Of a DNA stretch of 64,000 nt, positions 45,663 through 57,698 are shown piece by piece. The position numbers and the translations under genes were made by a program. Numbering within the stretch: the first letter of the stretch is position 1; every line of letters starts with the position of its first letter. The notes beneath the pieces were generated by a model that saw only the letters and a list, made by a program, of their open reading frames with translations, had not been told where the DNA came from and ran no database searches. The stretch is from Pyrococcus kukulkanii (lineage in GTDB: Archaea; Methanobacteriota_B; Thermococci; Thermococcales; Thermococcaceae). Where the stretch lies: assembly GCF_001577775.1 (NCBI RefSeq), contig NZ_CP010835.1:1682264-1746263 (forward strand), written 5' to 3'.

Positions 45663-45722
45663 ATAGGCGATGAAGAAATCGGTCTTGTCTGAGGAGTGAT
45701 GAGAGTGGTCACCGCTGAGCCC
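45663..45722 (+). ncRNA. box C/D sRNA
   Basis: C-like box GCGATGA (45667-45673), 15-nt guide, D' CTGA (45689-45692), C' GTGATGA (45696-45702), 12-nt guide, D CTGA (45715-45718). A TATA-like GCTTAAATAC (45634-45643) is ~25 bp before the predicted 5' end. It lies in the gap between the lipoate-ligase and EF-1alpha genes. Targets not assigned. Confidence 0.75.
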
Positions 45723-45759
45723 TGAGTTAAGTTTTTAAACCTCTTTCTCAACTTCAATC

Positions 45760-45815
45760 CGAGCTCATGAGGCTCCCTCTACTTGGGCGGGTTTCCCGCC
45801 TGAGGGAGCCGATGT
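45760..45815 (+). ncRNA. candidate structured small RNA (GC-rich hairpin)
   Basis: GGCTCCCTC (45771-45779) pairs with GAGGGAGCC (45802-45810). After a 5-nt bulge TACTT, GGCGGG pairs with CCCGCC over a TTT loop. A separate TATA-like GTTTTTAAACC (45731-45741) would start RNA at ~45765, and the EF-1alpha TATA lies after the hairpin, so this is not the EF-1alpha leader. No ACA box is visible. A GC-rich island in AT-rich spacer is typical of hyperthermophile ncRNA genes. Confidence 0.45.
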
Positions 45816-45820
45816 GCGAA

Positions 45821-45830
45821 AATTTTAAAA
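45821..45830 (+). promoter_or_regulatory. TATA box of EF-1alpha gene
   Basis: AATTTTAAAA followed ~25 bp later by the expected transcript start; the strong GGAGGTGG (45864-45871) precedes the ATG by ~7 nt. Confidence 0.55.
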
Positions 45831-45877
45831 AGCCCGCTCAAAAGTAGGGTTAGGCAAAAGTTTGGAGGTGGTTAAAG

Positions 45878-47164
45878 ATGCCAAAGGAGAAGCCCCACGT
45901 TAACATCGTGTTTATCGGACACGTAGACCACGGTAAGAGTACAACAATCGGTAGGCTCCTTTACGATACCGGTAACATCCCAGAAACCATCATCAAGAAG
46001 TTCGAGGAGATGGGTGAAAAGGGTAAGTCATTCAAGTTTGCTTGGGTCATGGACAGGCTTAAGGAGGAGAGAGAAAGAGGTATTACCATTGACGTCGCCC
46101 ACACCAAGTTCGAGACTCCACACAGGTACATCACCATCATCGACGCTCCCGGTCACAGGGACTTCGTTAAGAACATGATCACCGGTGCCTCACAGGCTGA
46201 CGCTGCAGTTCTCGTTGTTGCAGCTACCGATGGTGTCATGCCACAGACCAAGGAGCATGCCTTCCTTGCGAGGACCCTCGGTATTAAGCACATAATCGTT
46301 GCCATTAACAAGATGGACATGGTCAACTATGACCAGAAGGTCTTCGAGAAGGTCAAGGCTCAGGTTGAGAAGCTCCTCAAGATGCTCGGTTACAAGGACT
46401 TCCCAGTTATTCCGATCAGCGCTTGGGAGGGTGACAACGTCGTTAAGAAGAGCGACAAGATGCCATGGTACAACGGCCCAACCCTCATCGAGGCCCTCGA
46501 CAAAATCCCAGAGCCAGAGAAGCCAATCGACAAGCCACTCAGGATACCCATCCAGGACGTCTACTCAATTAAGGGTGTCGGTACCGTTCCAGTCGGTAGG
46601 GTTGAGACCGGTAAGCTCAAGGTCGGTGACGTAGTTATCTTCGAGCCCGCAAGCACGATCTTCCACAAGCCCATCCAGGGTGAAGTTAAGTCCATCGAGA
46701 TGCACCACGAGCCACTTCAGGAAGCACTCCCAGGTGACAACATTGGATTCAACGTCAGAGGTGTCAGCAAGAACGACATCAAGAGAGGTGACGTTGCTGG
46801 ACACGCAAACAACCCGCCAACAGTTGTCAGAACCAAGGATACCTTCAAGGCCCAGATCATCGTCCTCAACCACCCAACAGCTATTACCGTTGGATACAGC
46901 CCAGTTCTCCACGCTCACACTGCCCAGGTTCCAGTCAGGTTCGAGCAGCTCCTTGCCAAGCTTGACCCCAGGACCGGTAACATCGTAGAGGAGAACCCAC
47001 AGTTCATCAAGACCGGTGACTCAGCTATCGTCATCCTCAGGCCAATGAAGCCAGTCGTTCTTGAGCCCGTCAAGGAGATCCCACAGCTCGGTAGGTTCGC
47101 TATCAGAGACATGGGTATGACCGTTGCTGCAGGTATGGTGATCTCAATCCAGAAGGGTGAGTGA
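45878..47164 (+). CDS. tuf: translation elongation factor EF-1alpha
   Basis: GTPase delivering aminoacyl-tRNA to the ribosome. 428 aa. G1 [10 protein letters not shown]2 [12 protein letters not shown]3 DAPGHRDF, G4 NKMD and G5 SAWEGD; domains 2 and 3 follow ([13 protein letters not shown]..., [11 protein letters not shown]). Codon use is more biased to C/G-ending codons than in neighbours, as expected for a highly expressed gene. Followed by S10 after 38 bp, the usual archaeal order. Confidence 0.99.
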   Translation: MPKEKPHVNIVFIGHVDHGKSTTIGRLLYDTGNIPETIIKKFEEMGEKGKSFKFAWVMDRLKEERERGITIDVAHTKFETPHRYITIIDAPGHRDFVKNMITGASQADAAVLVVAATDGVMPQTKEHAFLARTLGIKHIIVAINKMDMVNYDQKVFEKVKAQVEKLLKMLGYKDFPVIPISAWEGDNVVKKSDKMPWYNGPTLIEALDKIPEPEKPIDKPLRIPIQDVYSIKGVGTVPVGRVETGKLKVGDVVIFEPASTIFHKPIQGEVKSIEMHHEPLQEALPGDNIGFNVRGVSKNDIKRGDVAGHANNPPTVVRTKDTFKAQIIVLNHPTAITVGYSPVLHAHTAQVPVRFEQLLAKLDPRTGNIVEENPQFIKTGDSAIVILRPMKPVVLEPVKEIPQLGRFAIRDMGMTVAAGMVISIQKGE

Positions 47165-47202
47165 TCTCTTCTCTCTTCTTTAATTCTCTTGAGGTGATTT
47201 TT

Positions 47203-47511
47203 ATGCAAAAAGCGAGGATCAAGCTTGCAAGCACCAATGTCCGTTCTCTTGAGGAGGTTGCAAACCAGATAAGGCAGATAGCAGAGAGAACTGGAGTCAG
47301 GATGAGTGGGCCAATACCACTGCCAACTAAGAGGATAAGGATCGTAACAAGGAAGAGCCCTGACGGGGAAGGTTCAGCAACCTTTGACAGATGGGAGCTC
47401 AGGATACACAAGAGGCTCATCGACATCGAGGCTGATGAGAGGGCCATGAGGCAGATCATGAGGATTCGTGTTCCTGAGGATGTTACAATTGAGATTGAGC
47501 TCATATCATGA
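47203..47511 (+). CDS. rpsJ: ribosomal protein S10
   Basis: 102 aa small-subunit protein ([54 protein letters not shown]...[17 protein letters not shown]). ATG 47203 follows GAGGTGA; the in-frame extension to 47161 overlaps the EF-1alpha stop and lacks a ribosome site. Co-transcribed with EF-1alpha. Confidence 0.98.
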   Translation: MQKARIKLASTNVRSLEEVANQIRQIAERTGVRMSGPIPLPTKRIRIVTRKSPDGEGSATFDRWELRIHKRLIDIEADERAMRQIMRIRVPEDVTIEIELIS

Positions 47512-47551
47512 AGGTTTATAATCCCTCTAATTCTATTTAATATGGGTGCGT

Positions 47552-47638
47552 GCCGGGGTAGCCTAGCCAGGGAAGGCGCGGGCCTGGAGAGCCCGTGGGC
47601 GTTCGCCCACCGGGGTTCAAATCCCCGCCCCGGCGCCA
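47552..47638 (+). tRNA. tRNA-Ser (anticodon GGA)
   Basis: Class II tRNA with acceptor GCCGGGG/CCCCGGC, anticodon loop CTGGAGA (GGA), a long variable stem (GTGGGCG-TTCGCCCAC), T loop TTCAAAT, and CCA encoded at 47636-47638. TATA TTTATAA at 47515-47521. Confidence 0.97.
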
Positions 47639-47668
47639 GAATACACCTTTTTAAGAAAAAGAAAAAAG

Positions 47669-48571
47669 TTATGTAATGGGAACTTTAATTCCAAGCTTTT
47701 CTACGAGTTCTTTGTATCTGTTTCTTACGGTAACTTCGGTTACTCTTGCGACTTCGGCGACTTCTCTCTGGGTTCTCTTTTCTCCTTCGAGGAGTGAGGC
47801 TATATATAGGGCTGCAGCAACTAATCCGGCTGGGCTCTTTCCGCTCGTGAGACCTCTCCTGTAGGCCTCTTCAAGAATTTCTATAGCCCTCCTTCTAACC
47901 TTCTCGCTTAGCCCGAGCTCGTCTGCGAACTTGTTAACGTAATCCGTTGGCTTAACGAAGAGCTTCTTCGGAGTTAAATTCAGATTTCTTGCGATGAAAC
48001 GGTAGCTCCTCCCAATTTCTTTCTTTTCAACTCTTGCTATGTCTGATATCTCATCTAAGGTTCTGGGGACCTTTAATAACCTACACGCCGCATATACACA
48101 GGCAGCTATAACGCTCTCAATTGACCTCCCCCTTATTAGCCCCTTCCTTACGGCTTCCCTATAGAGCCTCGCGGCTTCCTCCTCAACGTGTTTTGGTAAC
48201 TTTAACTGGGCGGTAATCCTGTCAAGTTCACTCAATGCAAATGCAAGGTTTCTCTCCGCTGCGTCACTAACCCTAAGCCTTGACTGCCACTTCCTAAGCC
48301 TATACATCTTCTCTCTCATTAACCCAGTTAGGGACCTATCAATCCCTATATCAGTAGACAACCCCTTGTCGTGAAGAAGTATGCTTTCCGGTGCTCCAGT
48401 TCTTGACCTTCTTTCACGCTGAGAAGCATCGAAAGCTCTCCATTCTGGTCCCATGTCGATGATGTTTTCTTCAATTACGTAACCACACCTTGCACAGACG
48501 ATTTCACCCCTTTCGGGGTCATAAATGAATTCAGTTGACCCACAAACGGGACAAACCCTTTGCTTACTCAC
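47669..48571 (-). CDS. tfb: transcription initiation factor B (TFB/TFIIB)
   Basis: 300 aa. N-terminal zinc ribbon CPVCGSTEFIYDPERGEIVCARCGYV, B-finger/linker (GPEWRAFDASQRERRSRTGAP), then two cyclin-like repeats (ending RGRSIESVIAACVYAACRL and TSGKSPAGLVAAALYIASL) and the BRE-binding HTH (TQREVAEVARVTEVTVRNRYKEL). It recruits RNA polymerase with TBP. GTG start after GGTGTTGGA. Its TATA (GGTTTATATACC, ~48631-48642) is itself nearly palindromic. Confidence 0.98.
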   Translation of the reverse strand: MSKQRVCPVCGSTEFIYDPERGEIVCARCGYVIEENIIDMGPEWRAFDASQRERRSRTGAPESILLHDKGLSTDIGIDRSLTGLMREKMYRLRKWQSRLRVSDAAERNLAFALSELDRITAQLKLPKHVEEEAARLYREAVRKGLIRGRSIESVIAACVYAACRLLKVPRTLDEISDIARVEKKEIGRSYRFIARNLNLTPKKLFVKPTDYVNKFADELGLSEKVRRRAIEILEEAYRRGLTSGKSPAGLVAAALYIASLLEGEKRTQREVAEVARVTEVTVRNRYKELVEKLGIKVPIT

Positions 48572-48754
48572 TCCAACACCCCCGCCGGCGGTCCAAGAAC
48601 CCTTTTCAATATAACTACGGATACCGAAAGGTATATAAACCTTTTGTGTTACTTATTAGGGTTTTAATTTTCCCCTCAAAAAGATATTTAAGTACCTCCG
48701 TTATGTAAATTTTTTGCACAACAATTATTAAATTTTTATCGAGTAGCTTAAGGC
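48572..48754. promoter_or_regulatory. divergent promoter region tfb / RNase P Pop5 operon
   Basis: Leftward TATA GGTTTATATACC near 48631-48642 for tfb. Rightward candidates are GATATTTAAG (~48682-48691) and TTATTAAATTTTTAT (~48725-48739). The latter would make the Pop5 mRNA nearly leaderless. No RNA gene seen. Confidence 0.5.
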
Positions 48755-49117
48755 ATGAGCGATAGACCAAAAACCCTCCCTCCAACGCTTAGGGACAAGT
48801 ATAGGTACATAGCATTTCAAGTTATTTCCGAGCAACCTTTTACGAAGGGTGATATAAAGGAAATGATATGGAGTACTATCCTTCGTGTTCTTGGTGAGGT
48901 TGGTACCTCAATGGCCAAGCCATGGCTGATTAAGTTTGATGAGAAGTCTCAAACTGGAATTCTTAGATGTGATAGGAACTACGTTGAACATGTTAGGTTT
49001 TCTTTAGCCTTAATAGTAGAATTTAAAGGAAGAAAGGTTCTCGTTAGAACCCTTGGGGTTTCTGGTACAATAAGAAGGCTTAAGAGGAAGTTCCTGTCTG
49101 AATTTGGCTGGAGGTGA
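48755..49117 (+). CDS. rnp2: RNase P protein component 2 (Pop5)
   Basis: 120 aa Pop5/Rpp14 family protein of RNase P, which cuts tRNA 5' leaders: [42 protein letters not shown] and [18 protein letters not shown], with a basic tail (IRRLKRKFL). First gene of Pop5-pelota-ArgS. The stop codon is 4 bp before the pelota start. Confidence 0.95.
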   Translation: MSDRPKTLPPTLRDKYRYIAFQVISEQPFTKGDIKEMIWSTILRVLGEVGTSMAKPWLIKFDEKSQTGILRCDRNYVEHVRFSLALIVEFKGRKVLVRTLGVSGTIRRLKRKFLSEFGWR

Positions 49118-49121
49118 GAAT

Positions 49122-52092
<2,971 letters not shown>

Positions 52093-52521
52093 TTATTCTT
52101 TTTCTCTCATCACTCTTACCAATTTATAGTTCCTTCCGTTACACTCCATGTCTCCAAGGATTTCTAAGATTTTAACTGTGTCTCCCTCGAATAGGCCTTC
52201 AGGCCTAATGAACTCAATTTTGTCTGGTTCATTGCAATCAACGAAGCTAAGTTTTATTTTACTTCCAGCTATTGCATATTTTGGTTCAATTAGAACATCT
52301 ATTGCTGGCTCGACGACTTCAACTACTCTGACTTTTCCTTCGTGAAGTGGACATGGATGCTCAATGTTTCTTACTCTCACTATTTTGTACCTTCTTCCAG
52401 GTTCAAGGTTTCCTATGCACACCCTTGCAAGTTTACAGGATTTGCAGGGTTCTCCCGGTCCATAATATACGAATTCGAGCCCAGGTTTAGCTAACTTTTC
52501 ACCAACCAACGTGATGACCAT
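52093..52521 (-). CDS. UPF0179 family protein
   Basis: 142 aa archaeal protein of unknown function. Cysteines C-x2-C...C ([10 protein letters not shown]), then [10 protein letters not shown] and VDCNEPD suggest a metal site. GGGGGTGAT precedes the ATG and overlaps the end of the egsA gene, so the two are co-transcribed. Confidence 0.92.
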   Translation of the reverse strand: MVITLVGEKLAKPGLEFVYYGPGEPCKSCKLARVCIGNLEPGRRYKIVRVRNIEHPCPLHEGKVRVVEVVEPAIDVLIEPKYAIAGSKIKLSFVDCNEPDKIEFIRPEGLFEGDTVKILEILGDMECNGRNYKLVRVMREKE

Positions 52522-52533
52522 CTGATCACCCCC

Positions 52534-53574
52534 TTAAATTACACCAGTGATTTTAGCGGCTTTTTCGGCGGCTTCTCTAGTTAGCCCGTCTTTTCCAAGG
52601 ATCGTGTATCTCTCTGGTCTTATTTTATGAGCTATTGTCAAGGCCTCGATTATTATTTCAGGGTCGATTCCAAGTTCGTATGCGGTAGTTGGTGCTCCAA
52701 CGGTTTTTAATGTCTCTTTTATCTTTTTCCAGTTTATTCCATGGAGATAAGCCATTATTATAGTTCCAATTCCAGTTTGCTCACCGTGGAGGGCGGGTTT
52801 GTCAAGAAGCATGTCAAGTGCGTGGCTGAAAAGATGTTCTGCCCCACTTGCTGGTCTTGATGAACCCGCTATGCTCATGGCCACTCCACTTGATATTAGG
52901 GCCTTGACGACTTTTCGAATTCCTTCGTCTTCTCCGAGCCTTATTATTTCAGCGTCCCTCATAACCATCTTTGCACTCATTACGCTGAGAGCAGCTGCGT
53001 ATTCGCTGAAATACTCCCCCCTAATCTTGTGGGCTAGCTTCCAATCTCGAACTGCCGTTATATTGCTAATAACGTCTCCAACCCCTGCAGCCAAGTATCG
53101 TCTGGGCGCTGTTTTTATTATCCCTATATCCGCAATTACCGCTAGTGGTGGTCTAGCTTTTATGGAGGTTTTTGCTTCTAAACCCTTTATTGAGGCATTT
53201 GCACTGGCTATTCCATCATGAGAAGCTGTTGTTGGGAAGCTGATAAAGGGAATACCTGATTTATAACTTGCTAGTTTTGTTATGTCAATTATGCTTCCAC
53301 CACCTACTGCTATTGCCCATTTAATCCCTAAGTCTTTGATTTTACCAAGCACTTTCTCAACATTTTTCATGTTTGCTTCTTTGACGGTAATTGAATGAAC
53401 GTCAAAGGAGGATTTTAACTCTCTTTCAACGTCTTTTCCGGCTATCTCTTTGGTTTTTGGCCCATAAACAACAAGAACAGGCGATTCAAGATTAAGTCTC
53501 TTGGCTACATTAACAACCTCGTGAACTAAATTATGTCCAAGAACGACCTCCCTGGGGAACTCCATTAGGTGCAT
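52534..53574 (-). CDS. egsA: sn-glycerol-1-phosphate dehydrogenase [NAD(P)+]
   Basis: Makes the G1P backbone of archaeal ether lipids from DHAP. 346 aa. Nucleotide site AVGGGSIIDITKLASY, FPTTASHDGIASANASIK, zinc ligands in GVGDVISNITAVRDW (Asp), and His in ASGAEHLFSHALD and LHGEQTGIGTI. GGGGATAG ribosome site. Strongly archaeal marker gene. Followed by UPF0179. Confidence 0.97.
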   Translation of the reverse strand: MHLMEFPREVVLGHNLVHEVVNVAKRLNLESPVLVVYGPKTKEIAGKDVERELKSSFDVHSITVKEANMKNVEKVLGKIKDLGIKWAIAVGGGSIIDITKLASYKSGIPFISFPTTASHDGIASANASIKGLEAKTSIKARPPLAVIADIGIIKTAPRRYLAAGVGDVISNITAVRDWKLAHKIRGEYFSEYAAALSVMSAKMVMRDAEIIRLGEDEGIRKVVKALISSGVAMSIAGSSRPASGAEHLFSHALDMLLDKPALHGEQTGIGTIIMAYLHGINWKKIKETLKTVGAPTTAYELGIDPEIIIEALTIAHKIRPERYTILGKDGLTREAAEKAAKITGVI

Positions 53575-53630
53575 TGCTATCCCCTCTTATCTACGCTTAA
53601 CTCCTTAAAAATACCTATGCCCAGAAAAGG

Positions 53631-53740
53631 TGGTGCCGGGGCGGGGCTTCGAACCCCGGATCTCCCGGTTTCTCAGGCTCCCCCTCACGGGGGAGTGGCC
53701 CTATGAGCCGGGCGCTTTGACCAGGCTAAGCTACCCCGGC
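53631..53740 (-). tRNA. elongator tRNA-Met (CAT) with 32-nt intron
   Basis: Acceptor GCCGGGG/CCCCGGC, anticodon stem CCCGG/CCGGG with CTCATA-A loop interrupted after position 37 by an intron at 53670-53701. The intron contains CTCCCCC-GTGA-GGGGGAG, a strong hairpin, and its ends can form the bulge-helix-bulge cut by the archaeal splicing endonuclease. CCA encoded at 53631-53633. Confidence 0.95.
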
Positions 53741-53813
53741 ACTGCCCGGAATTACCTCATCCACGGAAGACTTTTAAGTCTTTCGCTTGATGGTCTTTCA
53801 AGGTGAGTTGCGA

Positions 53814-54620
53814 ATGAAGGTTGGAGTAAGCATATACCCCCATTTCATCAGGGAAGGGAGAACGCTTCCTTCAATTCTAGCTGAAATTAAGATTAAAAAT
53901 TATGATTTTGTCCAGATATTCCCTCACGCCCTTGGTCTGATAAAGAATGGTGTTGTCGTTGAGAATCATCTTCAAGAGATTGAAGCTGCCCTTCGGGGAG
54001 TAGGTATTGAGTACATTGTGAGAATGCCCGTGTCCTTAAACCTGAGGGACAGCGTATATTACTCGAGGCATTTTAAAGTCGCAAAGGCAGCACTAGATGT
54101 TGCAATTAAATTAGGAGCTAAGATCATTGTAATGCAGAGTGGCAAAACAGGAAGACTCGACTTAGAAATTGATGCTATAAGGACTCTTGCTGATACAGCT
54201 TCAAAGTTCGGGATACGGATAGCACTAGAGAATACGTTTAGTGTCAAGGATACACTCTACGTTATCGACAATGTTGATAGAGATAACGTTGGCTTTGCCT
54301 TAGATGTTGCCCATGCGTTCCTCAGTGCTCAGGGAGATGAAAATAAACTACTTGAGGATGTAAAGTTAGGGATTGAGAAGACTATTCTCCTACTTGTCCA
54401 TGATAACTTTGGAAAAATGTTCCCTCAAGTTGAGCCAGAGGACGCTTTAGCATACGGTGTGGGTGACCTTCACCTATTACCTGGGGAGGGTAAGATTCCC
54501 TTTGGAAAAGTACTCAAAATGTTCGATGATAGTATCCCTATCCTAGTGAAAGTTAAAGATCCGAAAGTCTTCAACAATTTACCACCTAAGGACGATCTTA
54601 TCCAGAGACTTAGGAGGTGA
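53814..54620 (+). CDS. sugar phosphate isomerase/epimerase-like TIM-barrel protein
   Basis: 268 aa of the xylose isomerase/AP endonuclease 2 fold. Conserved metal-binding segments: YDFVQIFPHAL, AKIIVMQSGK, IRIALENTFS (Glu), NVGFALDVAHAF (Asp), LLVHDNFG (His-Asp) and LHLLPGEGKIPF. Substrate unknown; sugar isomerase and endonuclease IV-like roles are both possible. ATG 53814 follows GGTGAG. Only 4 bp separate it from the next gene. Confidence 0.88.
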   Translation: MKVGVSIYPHFIREGRTLPSILAEIKIKNYDFVQIFPHALGLIKNGVVVENHLQEIEAALRGVGIEYIVRMPVSLNLRDSVYYSRHFKVAKAALDVAIKLGAKIIVMQSGKTGRLDLEIDAIRTLADTASKFGIRIALENTFSVKDTLYVIDNVDRDNVGFALDVAHAFLSAQGDENKLLEDVKLGIEKTILLLVHDNFGKMFPQVEPEDALAYGVGDLHLLPGEGKIPFGKVLKMFDDSIPILVKVKDPKVFNNLPPKDDLIQRLRR

Positions 54621-54624
54621 GACA

Positions 54625-54984
54625 ATGCCCGCGAGAGAGATGAGGATGGAGATGTTCTTAAGGGCTCTCCTTAGGAGAGACTTTGATAAGGCTAAATCAC
54701 ATCTAGATAAGCTGGCGAAACTTGTAAAGGAAGATGAGTGGGGCAGAGGATATCTTAAAGCTATAAATGGATTTATGAGTGCCATAAAAGATAATGATTC
54801 TGATTCCTTAATAGTTAGGCTACTAAATACTCCTGATCCCGAAGAGATAAAGAAGTTGCTTGAACGGTTTGAGGAAATAAAGAACCAGGAGTTTAGGGAT
54901 GATTATGAAAGGGGTTACTATACCGCATGGGTTGAGCTCCTCCAGGCTTACCTTTCCCAAGCAAGGTTGCCAGTTAAAAGGTGA
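54625..54984 (+). CDS. hypothetical helical protein
   Basis: 119 aa, all-helical and charged (RALLRRDFDKAKSHLDKLAKLVKEDEWGRGYLKAINGFMSAI...), reminiscent of TPR-like hairpins. No membrane segment or catalytic motif. GGAGGTGAGACA precedes the ATG. The stop overlaps the UDG start as GTGA. I do not recognise the family. Confidence 0.82.
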   Translation: MPAREMRMEMFLRALLRRDFDKAKSHLDKLAKLVKEDEWGRGYLKAINGFMSAIKDNDSDSLIVRLLNTPDPEEIKKLLERFEEIKNQEFRDDYERGYYTAWVELLQAYLSQARLPVKR

Positions 54985-55583
54985 TCCTTGTGCCTTCAAA
55001 GGAAGAATTGATGAAGAAACTTGAGGAGAAGATTAAGAACTGCAGAAAGTGCCCACTCTGGCAATTAAGGACTAATCCAGTTCCGGGCTCGGGAAGTTAC
55101 GATGCTAAAGTAATGTTTGTCGGAGAAGCCCCCGGGTACTGGGAGGACCAGCAGGGTTTGCCTTTTGTAGGAAAGGCTGGGAAGGTTTTGGATGAGTTAC
55201 TCAATTCTATAGGTCTAAATAGGGATGAAGTTTATATCACGAACGTAGTTAAGTGTAGGCCTCCAAACAATAGAGATCCAACTGAGGAGGAGATAAAGGC
55301 ATGCTCTCCCTACCTTGATGCCCAGATAGATATAATAAGGCCAAGGATAATAGTGACCCTGGGTCGCTTCTCTACCTCCTATATTCTAAAGAAGTTTGGC
55401 TTTGCGGTTGAGGGAATAAGTAAGATTCATGGTAAAGTATTTGAGGCGAGAACGCTTTTTGGGAGGGTTTACATAATCCCAATGTATCATCCTGCAGTTG
55501 CCCTATATAGGCCTCAACTGAGGAAGGAGTTGAAGGAGGATTTCAAGAAGTTGAAGGAGCTTTTGAAGTCCTTAAAAATTTAG
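54981..55583 (+). CDS. udg: uracil-DNA glycosylase, family 4
   Basis: Removes uracil from DNA, important at high temperature where cytosine deaminates. 200 aa. Motif GEAPGYWEDQQGLPFVGKAG (family 4 GEAPG) and the C-terminal HPAVALYRPQL. [4Fe-4S] ligands in CRKCP, CRPPN and CSPYL. Starts with GTG at 54981 (overlapping the previous TGA) or possibly GTG 54990. Translationally coupled to the helical protein gene. Confidence 0.95.
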   Translation: MILVPSKEELMKKLEEKIKNCRKCPLWQLRTNPVPGSGSYDAKVMFVGEAPGYWEDQQGLPFVGKAGKVLDELLNSIGLNRDEVYITNVVKCRPPNNRDPTEEEIKACSPYLDAQIDIIRPRIIVTLGRFSTSYILKKFGFAVEGISKIHGKVFEARTLFGRVYIIPMYHPAVALYRPQLRKELKEDFKKLKELLKSLKI

Positions 55584-55627
55584 GCAATTGCCGAAACGTT
55601 TATATTCCTTTTAGTTAAAATACTACC

Positions 55628-56347
55628 ATGTTTGAAAAAGAGAAAGAGGCTCTTGCTAGAAGGATAGCAGGTGAGATCGTTCTATCCCCGGATCCTGGTA
55701 AAACCATGAGAAAGTGGAGAGAAATATTTGGGATAAGCCAGACCGAACTTGCCGAATATCTTGGGGTTTCTTCTTCCGTGATCAGTGATTACGAAGGAGG
55801 TAGGAGAAAGAGCCCAGGAGCATCTACGATAAGGAAGTTCGTTGAGGCTTTAATAGAGATAGATGAGAAGAGAGGTGGAAATGTAATAAAGGCCTTCAGC
55901 AGAACTCTTGGAGGAGAAATTCCAACGAGTGCAATTCTCGACATAAGGGAGTTCAACATTCCCGTCACCGTGAAGGACATAGTTGATGCCGTTAAGGGTG
56001 AGATCGTCGCAAACCCTGACTTGGTGGACAAGAAGATCTACGGCTACACTGTCGTTGACAGCATACAAGCTATACTTGAAATGTCTGCTGAGGAATTTCT
56101 AAAGCTGTACGGCTGGACCACGGAGAGGGCCCTGGTTTTTACTAAGGTTACCACTGGAAGAAGCCCCATGATAGCGGTGAGGGTTCAGGGGCTTAAGCCA
56201 GCGATGGTTGTTCTCCATGGGGTGAAGAGGTTAGACGAGCTTGCGGTAAAAATTGCGGAAAAGGAAAGGGTTCCTTTAGTTGTCTCCCATGCGGATAATG
56301 AAGCTGAGCTTATAGCTGGCCTTAGGAAACTTGTTGGAAGCTTTTAG
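55628..56347 (+). CDS. XRE-type transcriptional regulator with C-terminal sensory domain (COG1709-like)
   Basis: 239 aa. HTH_3 domain at residues ~28-80 ([50 protein letters not shown]). The rest is an alpha/beta domain ([59 protein letters not shown]) that probably binds a ligand. TATA-like CGTTTATATTCC (~55598-55609) would start RNA only a few bp before the ATG, and no ribosome site is present, so it may be leaderless. It overlaps the convergent gene by 4 bp. Confidence 0.9.
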   Translation: MFEKEKEALARRIAGEIVLSPDPGKTMRKWREIFGISQTELAEYLGVSSSVISDYEGGRRKSPGASTIRKFVEALIEIDEKRGGNVIKAFSRTLGGEIPTSAILDIREFNIPVTVKDIVDAVKGEIVANPDLVDKKIYGYTVVDSIQAILEMSAEEFLKLYGWTTERALVFTKVTTGRSPMIAVRVQGLKPAMVVLHGVKRLDELAVKIAEKERVPLVVSHADNEAELIAGLRKLVGSF

Positions 56348-57126
56348 TCTAACCTTTCTTTCCTCCATACTCCCTCACTTGCGAGTCTAGTTAGCCTATC
56401 TTTTATGTGAAGTAGAACATCGCTCAGAACCTTAGAGTTGTCATAACTCTTGAGGATATCTTGGAGCCTCTCTCTGTCCCAGGATTTCATTTCCTTTGCA
56501 AGCTTTATCATCCTGGGGTAGGCCCTTATTATGTTGTCAACTATCGTTATATCCGCCATTCTAGCGGATCTTGAGAGTGGATTTAGATCCACCGTGATCA
56601 CGAACTTTCCCATACTAACCAAGGCCTCTGTTCTATCCCCATCCTCGAGAGGAACCAAAACAACGTCAGCCCTCCATATTCCATTCTCATCCACTTTTGC
56701 CCTTTCGCTCTCCAATCCTGGGATCCGTTTTGTTGGATTGACACCTAGAACTTCATCTGCTCCGTGCTCATAGAGAACCTCCGCTATTCTCTTCGCCCTT
56801 TCCTCGGTTCTATAGAATAGATTTACTTCGAGCTTTGCTCCCAGGGCTTTTGCCAGTTCAACGGTTTCTTTTGGTACTAGGGCTGCGACATTACCGTTTA
56901 CGGAAATCACTGGATACTCAGCTAGAAGTAGCTTTGCAACCGCAGCCTTCATGGCTTCCTCAGCCGGAGGAATTGTCTTCTCCCCAATCAGATAGTCAAA
57001 AGCTTCCCCTCTTCCATGTGCTATAAGGCCAGCCTTTGCTGTTATCCCCTTTTCCATGCCCTCTATTATCTTCTCTCTATAGTAAAGGCTCCAATATCTG
57101 GGATGACTCTTTGGTATTTTGATCAC
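56344..57126 (-). CDS. 4-phosphopantoate--beta-alanine ligase (phosphopantothenate synthetase)
   Basis: Archaeal coenzyme A pathway enzyme joining 4-phosphopantoate and beta-alanine with ATP. 260 aa. Family motifs: [131 protein letters not shown] start at 57126 with GGTGAT upstream. Confidence 0.94.
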   Translation of the reverse strand: MIKIPKSHPRYWSLYYREKIIEGMEKGITAKAGLIAHGRGEAFDYLIGEKTIPPAEEAMKAAVAKLLLAEYPVISVNGNVAALVPKETVELAKALGAKLEVNLFYRTEERAKRIAEVLYEHGADEVLGVNPTKRIPGLESERAKVDENGIWRADVVLVPLEDGDRTEALVSMGKFVITVDLNPLSRSARMADITIVDNIIRAYPRMIKLAKEMKSWDRERLQDILKSYDNSKVLSDVLLHIKDRLTRLASEGVWRKERLD

Positions 57127-57169
57127 CTAAATCACCATAAAGAAAGTTGAAAAGGGGAGTAGAAAAGGT

Positions 57170-57227
57170 TATCTCAGCCTGATGTGCACTCATCACACTT
57201 CAGTGGGGATGGAGGTTCATCATTGAT
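57170..57227 (-). ncRNA. box C/D sRNA directly after osmC
   Basis: On the - strand: C ATGATGA (57217-57223), 13-nt guide ACCTCCATCCCCA, D' CTGA (57200-57203), C' GTGATGA (57190-57196), 12-nt guide GTGCACATCAGG, D CTGA (57174-57177). All four boxes are perfect. The C box lies only 7 bp after the osmC stop codon, so it is either processed from the osmC mRNA tail or has a promoter within the osmC end. Targets not assigned. Confidence 0.88.
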
Positions 57228-57230
57228 CAT

Positions 57231-57638
57231 CTAATCAGGAATTATTTCAAGGGTATAGTTCACCCTAGTCCCACTTAGCTTTATGTGAGCTGAGGCAGAG
57301 CAATACTTTTCCTGGCTAAGTTCTATTGCCCTCTTAGCTTTTTTCTCATCTACGTTCCCATATATTTTGTAGTGAATCATCACCTCTTTGTATATCCTAG
57401 GATATTCATCTCTTCTAATCCCCTCTATCTCGATCTCAAGGCTTTTAATAGGTTCTCTCATTTTCTTTAGTATCATAACAACATCAAAGGCAGTGCATCC
57501 AGCTACACTTAAGAGAAGCAGCTTCATTGGACTTATTCCTCCTTCTCCAAGGATTACCGAACATTGATCCCCCTCTATTTTCCCGATGAACTGTTCTCCT
57601 TCGATCCACCTTACCCTACCTTTTACGACATCTGACAT
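57231..57638 (-). CDS. OsmC family peroxiredoxin-like protein
   Basis: 135 aa. Two conserved cysteines: SVAGCTAFDVVMILKKM and SQEKYCSASAHIKLSG, characteristic of OsmC/Ohr thiol peroxidases or OsmC-like proteins. ATG 57638 (MSDVVKGRVRW) follows GGGTGA. It probably removes organic peroxides or handles thiol adducts; substrate unproven. A box C/D sRNA follows at once. Confidence 0.93.
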   Translation of the reverse strand: MSDVVKGRVRWIEGEQFIGKIEGDQCSVILGEGGISPMKLLLLSVAGCTAFDVVMILKKMREPIKSLEIEIEGIRRDEYPRIYKEVMIHYKIYGNVDEKKAKRAIELSQEKYCSASAHIKLSGTRVNYTLEIIPD

Positions 57639-57698
57639 TACTTTCACCCGTTCCAGTTTCCAATAATGCTTTTATTTCTTTGTCGGACACCCTAGGTG

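Noticed and set aside
45608-45757. N-terminal extension of the lipoate-ligase frame
   Set aside because: It crosses a promoter and a box C/D sRNA, and GGTGGTG marks the start at 45604/45607.
47103-47504. 133-codon frame antisense to S10
   Set aside because: Shadow of the S10 and EF-1alpha genes with no ribosome site and biased composition.
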